A stretch of DNA of 64,000 nucleotides from Curtobacterium sp. MCBD17_013 (lineage in GTDB: Bacteria > Actinomycetota > Actinomycetes > Actinomycetales > Microbacteriaceae), in contig NZ_QKTU01000007.1 in assembly GCF_003234565.1 (NCBI RefSeq), positions 106,007 to 170,006 of the forward strand, written 5' to 3'. The translations under genes were made by a program, and so were the position numbers. A model generated the notes under the pieces. The model ran no database searches and was not told the DNA's origin. It saw only the letters and a program-made list of their open reading frames with translations. Positions 63,841 through 64,000 of this stretch are shown here, in pieces. Within the stretch, counting starts at the first letter, position 1; each line of letters begins with the position of its first letter.

Positions 63841-64000
63841 GTGTCAGCCCAGACGCCCGGTCACCACCCATCCGACCGGACGTCTGGGCCGGACCCGTTC
63901 ACGGGCCTGACCGCGAGCGGCTCCGACCGGCGCGCGGTCCACCCGACCCGCACCGTTCCTCCCGGCCCCCAGCCACCGCAGCCACCGAGCACACCCCACC
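63841..64000 (+). CDS. pstC: Probable phosphate permease PstC, N-terminal fragment
   Basis: An open frame begins at GTG 63841, five bases after pstS, and runs to the window edge without a stop: V-S-A-Q-T-P-G-H-H-P then a Thr/Pro/Gly-rich stretch ending in PPGPQPPQPPSTPH. It shows no membrane segment yet. GC-rich third codon positions and position support a gene, and pstC normally follows pstS. The identity is inferred from context, not from the visible residues. Confidence 0.45.
   Translation, partial: MSAQTPGHHPSDRTSGPDPFTGLTASGSDRRAVHPTRTVPPGPQPPQPPSTPH

Overview
The window is chromosomal DNA from a high-GC actinobacterium. The family is most likely Microbacteriaceae and Curtobacterium fits best, but that is an inference from gene content, not from a 16S gene. 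Markers include a DtxR/IdeR-type metal regulator, mycothiol synthase (mshD), GlnR, CarD, an XPB-type DNA repair helicase, a fused IspDF enzyme, DUF3027/DUF3263/DUF4032 proteins, CIRCE-controlled groEL and RegX3/SenX3-like phosphate signalling. I see no prophage, insertion sequence, CRISPR array or rRNA gene. Two tRNA genes are present: Arg(CCT) and Thr(TGT).

Layout. (1) 1-4880, + strand: sugar ABC importer (binding protein cut by the window edge, two permeases), a LacI-type repressor and a PfkB-family sugar kinase. (2) 4998-11396, - strand: an apparent nucleoside/ribose operon, transcribed as nucleoside hydrolase, binding protein, two permeases, ribokinase and LacI-type repressor, with an operator-like inverted repeat upstream of the first gene. 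Neither importer has its own ATPase; a MsmK/UgpC-type ATPase at 41620-42720 is a candidate shared partner. (3) 11461-13737: VanZ-like protein, three small unknown genes and tRNA-Arg. (4) 13846-25811: MFS exporter, HNH nuclease, NlpC/P60 wall hydrolase, dtxR, serC, an extremely acidic DUF3027 protein with a cold-shock protein, a helicase-associated protein plus XPB helicase, and a response regulator whose kinase follows to 27560. (5) 27625-34331: DUF559 protein, groEL, cspA, LytR_C and DUF3263 proteins, DUF2332 protein, GNAT, msrB. (6) 34377-46092: tRNA-Thr, a wall-hydrolase-like protein with three beta repeats, aldo/keto reductase, alpha/beta hydrolase, NAD(P)HX epimerase, DUF2090 aldolase-like protein, a DsbA-like protein, the ABC ATPase, DUF4032, a voltage-sensor-like K+ channel, and rlmB. 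(7) 46089-49343, - strand: carD, ispDF, cysS, rlmB in one direction. (8) 49585-63836: lipoprotein, regX3/senX3, phoU, small kinase, gpmA, methyltransferase, ygfZ-like gene, nitrobindin, a 38-residue membrane peptide, glnR, mshD, ppk, mutT1-like gene, pstS, and a presumed start of pstC.

How the parts connect. The right third looks like a phosphate-starvation neighbourhood: 11-bp GTTCACC-type direct repeats (candidate PHO boxes) lie between senX3 and phoU and upstream of ppk and pstS. The left 11 kb is dedicated to import and phosphorylation of sugars and nucleoside-derived ribose.

The least ordinary features are structural. Two families of dispersed palindromes occur: one built on GGCCGGGAGGC, found both between genes and in frame at protein linkers, and one built on CGCCGAGATCGCA. 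There are also short GC-rich tandem repeats (20-, 14- and 26-bp units) in intergenic DNA, and many genes that appear to have leaderless transcripts, with a TANNNT box 6-9 bases before the start codon.
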